A DNA stretch of 64,000 nt from Brumimicrobium salinarum (GTDB lineage: Bacteria; Bacteroidota; Bacteroidia; Flavobacteriales_D; Crocinitomicaceae): assembly GCF_002844555.1 (NCBI RefSeq), contig NZ_PJNI01000009.1:1-64000 (forward strand), in the 5' to 3' direction. The notes beneath the pieces were generated by a model. That model did not search any database. It saw only the letters and a program-made list of their open reading frames with translations, and was not told where the DNA came from. The position numbers and the translations under genes were made by a program. Positions 44,879-54,196 of the stretch are shown one piece after another. Every line of letters starts with the position of its first letter. Position 1 is the first letter of the stretch.

Positions 44879-46522
44879 ATGGCATCTCTCAATCCCATAA
44901 CTGGAAATCTAGGAAATCAACGTGCTGCTCATTTACTGCGTAGGGCGACCTTTGGTTTTCAAACAGCAGATATTCAGGCTTTTTCAGGTCTTACAGCAAC
45001 AGCGGCTTTTCAACAATTAATTCAGCCACAACCAACTCCTGCATTGCCCATTGATTATTTAAGTGGAACTGACTGGGTTCATCCCAACACTAAACATCCT
45101 GATCGTTTCACAACTACTCTATCAAACTTTACAAGCAGTTGGTGGATTGAATCTATGCGAACGTCAGGCGCAAACCTAACCGAACGAATGGTATGGTTTT
45201 ATCACACACATTTTCCATTAATCATTTCTCGTGTAGAGAGCAATCCCCAATTTTCATTAAATTATATTCGACTTCTTCGTTTTTATGCACTTGGAAATTA
45301 TAAAGCATTAGCTAAAGCATTTTGTATTGATAACGGCGTACTTGTACATTTAGACGGAAAACTTAATATAAAAGGCGTTCCGCAAGAAAATTTTGGACGT
45401 GAATTTTTAGAGTTATTTACTGTTGGAAAAGGACCACAGATAGGTCCAGAGGATTATACCAACTTTACAGAAACCGACGTAAAGGCCTTAACAAAAGTCC
45501 TCACTGGATGGGGAACTGATACTTCCTACCAGACCATAGATCCAAATACAAATTTACCAACGGGAAAAGTCAAAGGTAACGGCACAATGTCCACTCAGCA
45601 TGATGTTTCTGACAAACAGTTTTCTGCTGCTTTTAACAACACACTCATTCAAACGCCTAATGTTTCAGGAAGCAATACAACTGTTCAAGGAGTATATGAC
45701 GAGCTAGATGATGCAATTGATATGATATTTGATTCTCCGCATACGGCAACAAATATTTGTAGACGAGTTTATAGGTCTTTTGTATATTATGACATCACAC
45801 CTGAAATAGAAACCGATATTATAACTCCGCTGGCACAAATTTTAAGAAATAACAATTATGAAATTACATCTGTTTTAGAGGTTTTATTTTCAAGTGAACA
45901 TTTCTATGATCAAGACAACACCATTACTAGCGATAATAATATTGGAGCTATTATAAAATCTCCGTTAGATCTAATCATAGGAACACTGCGTTTATTCGAG
46001 CTTAATGTGCCCGATCAGACCACAGACTTGGAAAATCATTATAATTTATATGGTCAAATATTAAACCAACTTAATTTACAAGGATTAAACTTCTTTGAAC
46101 CTTATGATGTGGCTGGATACGATCCTTATTTTCAAGTACCCGATTTTCAAAGGTATTGGATTTCCTCTAACTATTTGGCGAATCGATATAAGTTTGCCGA
46201 ATTGTTAATCAACGGTTTTTCTGCCAACGGCACTACTCTACTAAAGTTAGACTTCGTTCAATTTGTAAGAGATAAATGTACTGACCCTGCAGATCCTAAT
46301 GTTTTGATTCAAGAATTAATGGACTGGATGATTCCGATTACTTTGACTACAGACCGTTTTAATTACTTTAAAGACACCGTGTTATTAGATCAACTTTCTG
46401 CCATCAATTGGTCTATTGAATGGAATAACTATATCAACACAAACAATGACACAAATGTAAGAATCCAGTTAGAACGTTTAGCCCTCGCAATAATGCAATC
46501 ACCAGAGTACCAACTCTATTAA
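44879..46522 (+). CDS. DUF1800 domain-containing protein
   Basis: The 547-residue protein shows the DUF1800 pattern: HLLRRATFGF near the N-terminus, ERMVWFYHTHFPL, NFGREFLELFTVGKGP, DVKALTKVLTGWGT and FSSEHFYDQ. DUF1800 proteins are found in pairs with DUF1501 proteins in many bacteria and are uncharacterised; some are linked to exported enzymes. No signal peptide is visible. It heads an operon with DUF1501 (9-bp gap), an outer-membrane barrel and a lipoprotein. Confidence 0.92.
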   Translation: MASLNPITGNLGNQRAAHLLRRATFGFQTADIQAFSGLTATAAFQQLIQPQPTPALPIDYLSGTDWVHPNTKHPDRFTTTLSNFTSSWWIESMRTSGANLTERMVWFYHTHFPLIISRVESNPQFSLNYIRLLRFYALGNYKALAKAFCIDNGVLVHLDGKLNIKGVPQENFGREFLELFTVGKGPQIGPEDYTNFTETDVKALTKVLTGWGTDTSYQTIDPNTNLPTGKVKGNGTMSTQHDVSDKQFSAAFNNTLIQTPNVSGSNTTVQGVYDELDDAIDMIFDSPHTATNICRRVYRSFVYYDITPEIETDIITPLAQILRNNNYEITSVLEVLFSSEHFYDQDNTITSDNNIGAIIKSPLDLIIGTLRLFELNVPDQTTDLENHYNLYGQILNQLNLQGLNFFEPYDVAGYDPYFQVPDFQRYWISSNYLANRYKFAELLINGFSANGTTLLKLDFVQFVRDKCTDPADPNVLIQELMDWMIPITLTTDRFNYFKDTVLLDQLSAINWSIEWNNYINTNNDTNVRIQLERLALAIMQSPEYQLY

Positions 46523-46531
46523 GCCAACATT

Positions 46532-48175
46532 ATGAATAGAAAAGATTTTTTACGATTATCCGGTCTAATGGGTTCCGGCATGTTATTAAAATTAAATGGA
46601 ATACCACTTCACGCAGCTCAAAACAATGGCTTTTTAGAGGAAATTGCTGCAAAAAGTTACAATGATCGTGTACTGATATTAATTGAACTACACGGTGGTA
46701 ATGATGGCTTAAACATGGTTATTCCAATTGATCAATATGGAAATTACTACAATTTGCGTCCGAATATTGCCATTCCTCAAATGGGAACTCGTAAATACAT
46801 TCAACTTGATTCAAATTTAGCAGACAACAAGCAAGTTGGACTTCATCCAGATATGGTAGGTGCCAAATCAATGTATGATGATGGAAACATGGCCGTTATT
46901 CAAAATGTTTCTTATGAAAACAGTAATGGTTCTCACTTTAGAAGTCGGGATATATGGCAAATGGGTGTAAGTTATGACGAATATGAAAGCTCTGGTTGGA
47001 TGGGAAGATATCTTGAACATTATTACCCTGGATATCCAATTAACTATCCTAATCCAACCGTTCCTGATCCGCTAGCTATTGAAATTGGAACAGGAGTTTC
47101 GCTGGCTTTTCACAGAGATCAAGGAATACCAGCTGGATTATCTATTCAGAACCCAGATGCATTTTACAACTTAATCAATAGCGTTGGTGTTGATGCGCCG
47201 ATAAATTTTCCAGACTCACATGCAGGGGATGAAATTGAATACATGATGCAAATTGAAAGACAATCAAATAGTTATGCCGACCGTTTGCGTGATGTATATA
47301 ACGCAGGAACAAATTCCTCTACCGTTTATCCGGACTTATATCCTTTTATTGCTCCATCTGCAGATTTGCATAATCCATTGGCTCCACAATTAAAAATCAT
47401 TTCTCGTTTACTGAGTGGAGGTATAAAAACTAAAATTTTTCTCTGTAGAATCGGAGGTTTTGATACACATGCCAATCAGGTCGTAAATAATGACAGTTCC
47501 ATGGGAAAACATGCCGCTTTAATGTATCACATTTCATCGGCTGTTAAGGCATTTTACCAAGATTTAGGAAATTTAGGTCTCGCAGACCGTGTATTAGCAA
47601 TGACATATTCAGAATTTGGAAGAAGAGCAGCCTCTAACGCCAGTTATGGCACAGATCACGGTAATGCTGCACCCATGCTAGTGTTTGGAACTTGTTTAAA
47701 TCCTGGTGTTTACGGTGAAAATCCAGACTTATCCAATCTTCAGAATGGAAACATACCTTTACAACATGATTACCGTCAAGTGTTTAGCTCAGTTGTTAAA
47801 GATTGGTTTGACGCTTCAGATGCGGCAATAAATGATGTTCGCTTTCAGGATTATATCAACGATCGAATTGATTATATAAAATGTAAACCTTTAAGTACAT
47901 CAGAATTATTTAAAGAAAATTTATGGATGAATTGTTTTCCAAATCCTAGTACATCACAAACTACGGTTGAATATTATCTTCAGAAAGGTGGATATGTTGA
48001 AATTAGCGTTGTTGATTTAACAGGTAGAACAATTGCGAAACTAGTCGACGAAAAGAGCAATCCTGGAAAACACAGTAAAGACTTTGATTTGTCAAAATTT
48101 CAAAGTGGAACTTATATTTTCACATTAACAACGAATAAGAATACCATTACAAAAAAAGTGATACTGCAAAAATGA
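46532..48175 (+). CDS. DUF1501 domain-containing protein with T9SS type A sorting domain
   Basis: The N-terminus MNRKDFLRLSGLMGSGMLLK resembles the Tat-like leader common in DUF1501 proteins, here with Arg-Lys rather than twin Arg. The body has LIELHGGNDGLNMVIPIDQY, the sulfatase/alkaline-phosphatase-like core (FLCRIGGFDTHANQ, MTYSEFGRRAASN…GTDHGNAAPMLVFG). The last about 80 residues are a T9SS type A sorting domain (NCFPNPSTSQTTVEYYL…GTYIFTLTTNKNTITKKVI). So the product is predicted to reach the cell surface or medium by T9SS. It is 547 residues long, as is its DUF1800 neighbour, by coincidence. Confidence 0.93.
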   Translation: MNRKDFLRLSGLMGSGMLLKLNGIPLHAAQNNGFLEEIAAKSYNDRVLILIELHGGNDGLNMVIPIDQYGNYYNLRPNIAIPQMGTRKYIQLDSNLADNKQVGLHPDMVGAKSMYDDGNMAVIQNVSYENSNGSHFRSRDIWQMGVSYDEYESSGWMGRYLEHYYPGYPINYPNPTVPDPLAIEIGTGVSLAFHRDQGIPAGLSIQNPDAFYNLINSVGVDAPINFPDSHAGDEIEYMMQIERQSNSYADRLRDVYNAGTNSSTVYPDLYPFIAPSADLHNPLAPQLKIISRLLSGGIKTKIFLCRIGGFDTHANQVVNNDSSMGKHAALMYHISSAVKAFYQDLGNLGLADRVLAMTYSEFGRRAASNASYGTDHGNAAPMLVFGTCLNPGVYGENPDLSNLQNGNIPLQHDYRQVFSSVVKDWFDASDAAINDVRFQDYINDRIDYIKCKPLSTSELFKENLWMNCFPNPSTSQTTVEYYLQKGGYVEISVVDLTGRTIAKLVDEKSNPGKHSKDFDLSKFQSGTYIFTLTTNKNTITKKVILQK

Positions 48176-49020
48176 AGATAGTAAAAATTATAATTACAAT
48201 TTCTTTGGGTTTGACCTTAGCGCCATTCGTTAGTGCTCAAAAATATACCGTTCATAAAAATAAAAAATCATACATTGCTGTTCATGGTGGTTTCAACTTT
48301 TCTATTCCACATGTTTCCGATCGCTATGCCATCTTAAGTCCGCAAAGTGAAGAGATGGAAAAAGATTACGGTAAACTTGGAAAAAATACAGGAGCCCAAT
48401 TTGGCATTCGGTATAGCTACAATTTCACCAATGCATTAGCTATAAATGCTGGAATAGGTTACCAAAGTTTTGGTTTTAAATATCGTACAGACTATTCATG
48501 GAATGACACGATAGCACAACAAAACCTAACCAAAGAAATGCATCATGAGCAAAAAGTAAGCTATTTCTCAATCCCTGTTATGGTAAGGTGGGATTTTTCA
48601 AGACAACAATTTATGCCGTATGCACAAGCAGGTATTTCTTTTGATTTTCGTCATCAGTCGAAAAAATCTATTCACCAGGATCAAATAATTGATGAAAAAA
48701 TTACAGAAAGTCAGTTTTCTTCTTTGGAAACTGCGGATATGACCGAACACATAAGAAAGTTCAACATGGGGATTATGGCTGGAATAGGTATTGAATATTA
48801 TACTAAATTTTTCACTTTTGGTGTTGAAAGCAATTTCAAGTATGGATTTTTTAAGTTGGTAAATGATGAAAACCGATATGCCGATATGACTGGTTTTGCC
48901 ATGAAGTACCTTGACGTGCTCGATCAACTTAAGCTTAGTAACTGGAACGTACAGTTTACACTTGCTATTCCCATTAATCACAGCGTAAAAACTAATATTT
49001 TACGTAAACGTCGCTATTAA
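48172..49020 (+). CDS. Outer-membrane beta-barrel protein (PorT-like)
   Basis: The 282-residue product has a signal peptide (VKIIITISLGLTLAPFVSAQ) and an outer-membrane barrel pattern of alternating aromatic strands (KKSYIAVHGGFNFSIPHVSD, GAQFGIRYSYNFTNALAINA, VSYFSIPVMVRWDF, FMPYAQAGISFDFRH, GIMAGIGIEYYTKFFTFGVE). The YFSIPVMVRW-type strand is typical of PorT-family barrels. Its ATG overlaps the DUF1501 stop (ATGA), so it is translationally coupled and probably works with the exported DUF1501 protein. Confidence 0.85.
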   Translation: MKIVKIIITISLGLTLAPFVSAQKYTVHKNKKSYIAVHGGFNFSIPHVSDRYAILSPQSEEMEKDYGKLGKNTGAQFGIRYSYNFTNALAINAGIGYQSFGFKYRTDYSWNDTIAQQNLTKEMHHEQKVSYFSIPVMVRWDFSRQQFMPYAQAGISFDFRHQSKKSIHQDQIIDEKITESQFSSLETADMTEHIRKFNMGIMAGIGIEYYTKFFTFGVESNFKYGFFKLVNDENRYADMTGFAMKYLDVLDQLKLSNWNVQFTLAIPINHSVKTNILRKRRY

Positions 49021-49032
49021 AAATCAATTGAA

Positions 49033-50217
49033 ATGAAATACATCAACACAACGTATATATTTATTCCACTGCTACTTACAGTTCTTTTATCTACTTTAAA
49101 TAGTTGTAAAAAAACATATAAACCAGAAAAGAGTTTTGTGAAAATTTATCACGATGAAAATGGAAATAAAAATGATCATCCTTTAAGTATTCATGCGACA
49201 AAAGATAATGGCTTTCTTATTCTAAATGCTTTTAATGGATGGAATATTGAAATTTTAAAAACGGATCAGTACGGTGAATTAGCTTGGAAATACGAATTAC
49301 CAGAGCAATATGTTAATGCCGTACCACATTTAATTTCCAAAAACGATGAGCTTTACTTTGTGTGTATGAATGCTGTTGGTTTATTTACATACATCATGAG
49401 AGTTGATGAAAATGGAAAGCAAGTAACGGAATTCGCTCAACATCAAAATATACAATATCCAACATCGGTCTTAAAAACTGGAAATGCTGTATATATTCAA
49501 AACTATAACAGAATATCTTTTGAAACAGGAATTTTTGAATTAAATACTGAGATGGACCAAATTATAAAAAGTGGTTCTGTGATGGTTTTTGCGGATGTCG
49601 AAGAGAAAATTGTAGACCATGTTCATTTTACAGGAAAACGCTTTCCTTTCTTTATCGAGAAAACAGATAACCATGTGATTGTAAATGGTTTCAACAATTA
49701 TAGTTTTTCTACTGTTTTTATGGATAATGACCTCAATTATACAGGAGTTTATAACGGTGCTGCTTTCGAGGGCGGTCTAAATGCCTTATTGCCGTTAAGT
49801 AATACTAATTTTGCAATTGCACGATTTTCTTTCTCAAATCTGTATTTCAATCCACGTGCAAAATTAACACCCACAGCAATAGAAATCGCTGAATCTATAC
49901 CCGCTGTAGGAATGTCAACGCTAGCTGCTGAAAACCCTGTGCTCATAAAAAGTATTAATATTAAAGGAGAAGTTTACACAACTTACTTAGCAACCACCAA
50001 AAGCAATCAGTTGATTTTACAATTATATCAAGCGGGAAATGAAGAACCTGTGGCCATTAAATATATGGGAGAAAGTGTTCCGCTCAAGGCAAGTGATTTC
50101 CTACAAACAAGTGATGAAGGGTTAATGATATTGGCACAAGTTGCTGTTATGGGAAGCTTTAACAGAGTAGCCACCATAAAACTAAGCGCAGAAGAATTGG
50201 AAGAATTAATCGAATAA
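49033..50217 (+). CDS. Hypothetical lipoprotein, last gene of DUF1800/DUF1501 operon
   Basis: The 394-residue product has a lipoprotein signal (LLLTVLLSTLNSCKK, lipid cysteine near 25). The rest resembles a PQQ/WD-type beta-propeller in rhythm (KDNGFLILNAFNGWNIEILK, DELYFVCMNAVGLFTYIMRV, SDEGLMILAQVAVMGSFNRV), with repeats of aspartate-glycine turns followed by hydrophobic strands. I cannot assign a family. It starts 12 bp after the barrel gene, so an envelope complex with the barrel and the DUF1501 protein is a reasonable guess. Confidence 0.75.
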   Translation: MKYINTTYIFIPLLLTVLLSTLNSCKKTYKPEKSFVKIYHDENGNKNDHPLSIHATKDNGFLILNAFNGWNIEILKTDQYGELAWKYELPEQYVNAVPHLISKNDELYFVCMNAVGLFTYIMRVDENGKQVTEFAQHQNIQYPTSVLKTGNAVYIQNYNRISFETGIFELNTEMDQIIKSGSVMVFADVEEKIVDHVHFTGKRFPFFIEKTDNHVIVNGFNNYSFSTVFMDNDLNYTGVYNGAAFEGGLNALLPLSNTNFAIARFSFSNLYFNPRAKLTPTAIEIAESIPAVGMSTLAAENPVLIKSINIKGEVYTTYLATTKSNQLILQLYQAGNEEPVAIKYMGESVPLKASDFLQTSDEGLMILAQVAVMGSFNRVATIKLSAEELEELIE

Positions 50218-50241
50218 GTAAAGTTCTTATATGCTAAGGAT

Positions 50242-51204
50242 TCATGAAGAACATTCCCAAATCATATCTTCAAAAATAAGCATGGCAGCCAATGCTAACT
50301 GAGAGTAATTTTGAGAGGCATTTCTAAAACGCCCGTTTTCGGTAATCCACATTTTTTGAATGAGTGTCATGCCTCCTTTATTTGGATTGATTTTGTTGAC
50401 TACACCAGCAACATTATAAGCGCCTGCGTGATAAACATGCATTACAAATAAACGGAACCATAAATCATTTTCTTTGTAGCTAATTCCTTTTTTATCGAGA
50501 ATAACTTTTGCTTCAGGAATGCAAACATTTTCAATTAAACTACTTGCTGCAACAGCCGATTTAACAAAGTCTTTTCGCTCGTCAACGTATCGGTTTACGG
50601 TTAAGCCTTGCGATCTCGCAACTGAGGCCATCAATTGAAAAGAACCAAAAGCACCAACGTTAGATTTGGCTAAACGACCTGGACTTTCTATCATTAAAAT
50701 AGCTTGAGCATACCAAGGATCTACGTTTTGTTGCTTAAACACCTCTACTCCTTTTGAAATGGTTGGTAAAACTCCTTCAAAAGTATAGAAATCTCTTTTT
50801 CCAGTCGTCATATATACTTTGGAATCATCGCTTAATCCTCTTACAGAACGTATGGAATCGCGATAAACAACTTTTGCATCATCAGATTTTTCATCCCATT
50901 CATCAAGGGTCATGTACTGCACAATTTCCCGCGTAGCTCCAATGTTAATCACACATGAATCGGGCGAAAGGGTCATTAAAGTTTTCCAGAAGACAGGATG
51001 CGCCAAGTGATCCCATTCTTCTTGAAAAAGTTGTGAATTGTTGACATAAAACAAATCCAAAGAATCGTTTAAATATCGAGATTCAACAAAATCTATTGAT
51101 GATGTTTTTTTATCTTTATTCGTCAAGGCTAAACTGTCATTCTCGCTGGCAAAAGAAAAGCCAAATGACAAACATGAAGCAAAAAGCAAAAAGTTTTTAA
51201 GCAT
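50242..51204 (-). CDS. Lytic transglycosylase (SLT) domain protein
   Basis: I prefer ATG 51204, which gives a regular signal peptide (MLKNFLLFASCLSFGFSFAS). An in-frame ATG at 51255 adds 17 basic residues, and a TAATTTTTG element close to it would make that start leaderless, so it remains possible. The catalytic region is MIESPGRLAKSNVGAFGSFQ, with Glu as the likely general acid, then LMASVARSQGLTVNRYVDER and a HVYHAGAYNVAGVVNKI segment. This fits SLT-family enzymes that cleave peptidoglycan to 1,6-anhydro products in the periplasm. Confidence 0.82.
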   Translation of the reverse strand: MLKNFLLFASCLSFGFSFASENDSLALTNKDKKTSSIDFVESRYLNDSLDLFYVNNSQLFQEEWDHLAHPVFWKTLMTLSPDSCVINIGATREIVQYMTLDEWDEKSDDAKVVYRDSIRSVRGLSDDSKVYMTTGKRDFYTFEGVLPTISKGVEVFKQQNVDPWYAQAILMIESPGRLAKSNVGAFGSFQLMASVARSQGLTVNRYVDERKDFVKSAVAASSLIENVCIPEAKVILDKKGISYKENDLWFRLFVMHVYHAGAYNVAGVVNKINPNKGGMTLIQKMWITENGRFRNASQNYSQLALAAMLIFEDMIWECSS

Positions 51205-51341
51205 AGTTTTAATTGATGTTTTATAGCTGAGTTTCATTTTCAAAATGTCCCTCATACAATAATAACAAAAATTAGGAAATTTGTTACACTTTCCTTCTGC
51301 TTTTTAAGTCACAAAAGATTGTTTGCAATTCTTGAGTAACC

Positions 51342-52025
51342 TTACTTTCTCTCTTCTACGAGTAATAAACTTTTTTCGAGTTGCTGTTTTGGTGTTAAGT
51401 TTGAATTATCTAGAACAACAGCGTCTTCGGTTTGAATCAATGGACTTTCTTCTCTACTGGCGTCCATTTCATCTCTTAATTTCAAATTGGCCTTCACCTC
51501 TTCTAAACTTACATTGTCGCCTTTTGCTTGCAATTCATCAAATCTTCTTTGTGCTCGAATTTCAGGATCGGCAGTTACGAACAATTTCAATTCGGCATTT
51601 GGAAAAACAACAGAGCCAATATCGCGGCCGTCCATCACAACACCGCCATTATTACCCATTTTACGTTGTTGTTTGACTAAAAATTGGCGGACTTCTTTGA
51701 TTTTAGCAACAGCACTTACCACATTTGAAACCTCAATGCTTCGAATTTGGTTTTCAACGTTTTCACCATTCAAAGAAAGTTCTGCAACACCATTTTCGTT
51801 ATTAGAAAAAGATAAATCGATGTTTGAAAGTTCATCAATTATTGCCCTTTCATCGACTCCATCTTCGGAGATTAAACCTTTTCTTTTTGCGTATAAAGTA
51901 ACGCCTCTGTACATTGCACCAGAATCAACATAAACATAATTGAGTTCCTTGGCAAGCGCTTTTGCCAATGTACTTTTACCGCAAGAAGACCATCCGTCAA
52001 TGGCAATTGTAATTTCTTTTTCCAT
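51342..52025 (-). CDS. cmk: (d)CMP kinase
   Basis: Cytidylate kinase phosphorylates CMP and dCMP to the diphosphates. The 227-residue protein has the P-loop IAIDGWSSCGKSTLAKALA, the CMP-binding YVDSGAMYRGVTLYA, VVMDGRDIGSVVFPNAELK and the lid region EIRAQRRFDELQAKG. Length is normal. It follows mutS2 by 21 bp, but a full promoter (TTTG-N22-TATCTTTG) reaching into the mutS2 stop region suggests its own leaderless transcript. Confidence 0.95.
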   Translation of the reverse strand: MEKEITIAIDGWSSCGKSTLAKALAKELNYVYVDSGAMYRGVTLYAKRKGLISEDGVDERAIIDELSNIDLSFSNNENGVAELSLNGENVENQIRSIEVSNVVSAVAKIKEVRQFLVKQQRKMGNNGGVVMDGRDIGSVVFPNAELKLFVTADPEIRAQRRFDELQAKGDNVSLEEVKANLKLRDEMDASREESPLIQTEDAVVLDNSNLTPKQQLEKSLLLVEERK

Positions 52026-52029
52026 GTGC

Positions 52030-52063
52030 CAAAGATATAAATTGAATCAATCAGAAACCCAAA
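52030..52063 (-). promoter_or_regulatory. cmk promoter, leaderless architecture
   Basis: On the minus strand TTTG (52063-52060), 22-bp spacer, TATCTTTG (52037-52030), then 4 nt to ATG 52025. The -33 element lies inside the 3' end of mutS2. Confidence 0.65.
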
Positions 52064-54161
52064 TCAGTTGTGATAATTTCACTTTCATTCTCGCAAAGCC
52101 AAGCAAAACAGTTACGTCTTCTCCTTTTATTTCTTCAACCTCACCTGTTTGTTTGGTGGAAATCATTTTTACTTTGCTTCCTACCTTTATTTTGGCTTGA
52201 TTGTATTGGTCTTTTACTTTCTTGGTTTTCTTCTTCTTATTGGCTTGCTTTTTCAGCCGAACTTCTTGTTTTACTTCTTCAATTTTAGATTTTTCCATAG
52301 CAATATACTTCTTCACCTCTTGCATAAGGTCGGCATTGCTATTTTTCTTCTTTGAACGAACTTTATAATCATTTATAAATTGCTGAAGCTTCTTTCCTAA
52401 ACTCACAAACTTACTTGTCTCCTCTGCCCTATCTTTTAAATTTTGGAGCTTTTGATCATACTTCTTTTTGGTCGTTTCATAAAACTGTCGATGTTCTTCT
52501 GCAGTTTCTTGCGCCAGAATATGCTCTTTCGTCAATCGATTCAAATAGGATTTCTCCTTTTGTAATTCATGCAAGAGCTCATCCATCTTTACCTTTTTAT
52601 GATCTAATTTAGATTTTGCTTTATTGATTAACTTTTTAGGAATTCCATTGATTTGAGCCACTTCAAAAGTAAAGGAGCTTCCGGGCTGTCCCATTGAAAA
52701 ACGAAATAAAGGATTCAATGTTTCAGTATCGAAAAGCATACATCCATTAATGGCTTCTGGCAGTTCGTCCGCTTTTAATTTAATATTTGCATAATGTGTT
52801 GTGATCACTCCAAAGGACTTTCTGTCATACAAAGTTTCAAAGAAAACCTCGGCCAATGCGCCACCTAAATCAGGATCGGAACCTGTTCCAAACTCATCTA
52901 ATAAAAGCAATGTATTTTCGTTGGAAACATTTAAGAAATGGCGCATTCTTTTCAATCGGTAGGAATAAGTACTCAACTCATCTACAATTGATTGATTATC
53001 TCCAATATCAGTCAGCAATGCATCAAAAAGACACATTTTACTATTCGGATGGAGTGGAACTAGGAGTCCGCATTGCAACATCAGTTGAAGTAATCCTACT
53101 GTTTTTAAGGTTATACTTTTCCCTCCAGCATTTGGTCCAGAAATCACGAGCATTCGTGCGTCCTTGTTCATGGAAATACGCTGTGGCACAGTGTTCTTAC
53201 CCAAGGATTTATTATTTAGCTTCAGCAGTGGATGATAACAATCTATCAATTCCATTTCCTTATTTTCATTGATGGAAGGCAAGTTTGCATCGAGTAATAA
53301 AGCCAAGCGAGACTTTGCATTGATGAAGTCTAATTTAGTCAACACTTGTTGATATGCTTTAATGAGTGGCAAATAAGCCAACATTTCAAAAGTTAATTGC
53401 TGAAGAATAACAAAGATTTCTTTACGCTCATCATCCAGTAACTGTTCATATTCATTGTTAAGCGGAATTGTCTCTCCAGGCTCAATGAAAGTAACATTTC
53501 CTGATTTCGAATTACTCACTACTTGACCATTTACTTCTCTTTTATAAGAAGAAAGCACTGCTAAAACCCTACGGTCATCAAAAAAACCTTCTTTAGTATC
53601 GCTTAAATATCCTTTTTTCAAATATTTACGCATACTTCTGTCAAAAGTAGAATGAATATGTCTTTTAACGGATTGCATTTGTTGTCTCACCCTTAACAAA
53701 TCTTCTGAGGCGTCATCTTTTACTTTTCCGTGTTTATCAAAAATTTCATCAATTTTATTGATTAAATCCTTGGTGTACTCAACTCCAGAAAGTAATTCAT
53801 ATAAATTTGGAAAATCTTCTTCTCGTTTATTGAAAAAGTAAATCAAGGAATTCACCATTACGGAAGCCATTCTAATTCTCGCAAAGCTCTCTTGAGGAAG
53901 ACTCGCATTTTGGACTGGCAACATTTTAATTTCACTTTTCAATTCTTCAAACTCAAGCCTTGGAAAGCGTTCAGCTTCTCGTCGAATCTCAACCAACTCA
54001 TTGGTTTGGTTCAAAAATTTAATCAGTTCGTCATTATTTTTGACGGGTTTTAATTGATCTACAATTTGAAGTGCAGAAGGACCAATACAATACTCTCGTA
54101 AAATATCTTGCAGCTTTTCAAGCTCTAAATCCTTATATGTTTGTGGGTCGCATTTTAACAT
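52047..54161 (-). CDS. MutS2-like DNA-binding ATPase lacking the Smr domain
   Basis: Start at ATG 54161 (MLKCDPQTYKDLELEKLQDI), just after a TAGCTTTG box. The 704-residue protein has the MutS2-type N-terminal helical region, the ATPase motifs ISGPNAGGKSITLKTVGLLQ, STYSYRLKRM and LLLLDEFGTGSDPDLGGALA, and a long coiled coil (KKVKMDELLHELQKEKSYLN). It ends with a KOW-like segment (GSKVKMISTKQTGEVEEI). Typical MutS2 continues into a C-terminal Smr nuclease domain, absent here, so ribosome-rescue or anti-recombination roles known for MutS2 may differ. Mismatch-binding domain I is also absent. Confidence 0.9.
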   Translation of the reverse strand: MLKCDPQTYKDLELEKLQDILREYCIGPSALQIVDQLKPVKNNDELIKFLNQTNELVEIRREAERFPRLEFEELKSEIKMLPVQNASLPQESFARIRMASVMVNSLIYFFNKREEDFPNLYELLSGVEYTKDLINKIDEIFDKHGKVKDDASEDLLRVRQQMQSVKRHIHSTFDRSMRKYLKKGYLSDTKEGFFDDRRVLAVLSSYKREVNGQVVSNSKSGNVTFIEPGETIPLNNEYEQLLDDERKEIFVILQQLTFEMLAYLPLIKAYQQVLTKLDFINAKSRLALLLDANLPSINENKEMELIDCYHPLLKLNNKSLGKNTVPQRISMNKDARMLVISGPNAGGKSITLKTVGLLQLMLQCGLLVPLHPNSKMCLFDALLTDIGDNQSIVDELSTYSYRLKRMRHFLNVSNENTLLLLDEFGTGSDPDLGGALAEVFFETLYDRKSFGVITTHYANIKLKADELPEAINGCMLFDTETLNPLFRFSMGQPGSSFTFEVAQINGIPKKLINKAKSKLDHKKVKMDELLHELQKEKSYLNRLTKEHILAQETAEEHRQFYETTKKKYDQKLQNLKDRAEETSKFVSLGKKLQQFINDYKVRSKKKNSNADLMQEVKKYIAMEKSKIEEVKQEVRLKKQANKKKKTKKVKDQYNQAKIKVGSKVKMISTKQTGEVEEIKGEDVTVLLGFARMKVKLSQLIWVSD

Positions 54162-54167
54162 TTCATA

Positions 54168-54175
54168 CAAAGCTA
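54168..54175 (-). promoter_or_regulatory. -7 box (TAGCTTTG) for mutS2, leaderless
   Basis: Exact TAnnTTTG ending 6 nt before ATG 54161. It lies back-to-back with the plus-strand box at 54185-54192. Confidence 0.6.
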
Positions 54176-54184
54176 AGAAATCAT

Positions 54185-54192
54185 TACATTTG
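54185..54192 (+). promoter_or_regulatory. -7 box (TACATTTG) for the 54197 gene, leaderless
   Basis: Exact TAnnTTTG ending 4 nt before ATG 54197. Only 35 bp separates the divergent start codons of this gene and mutS2. Confidence 0.6.
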
Positions 54193-54196
54193 TTAA

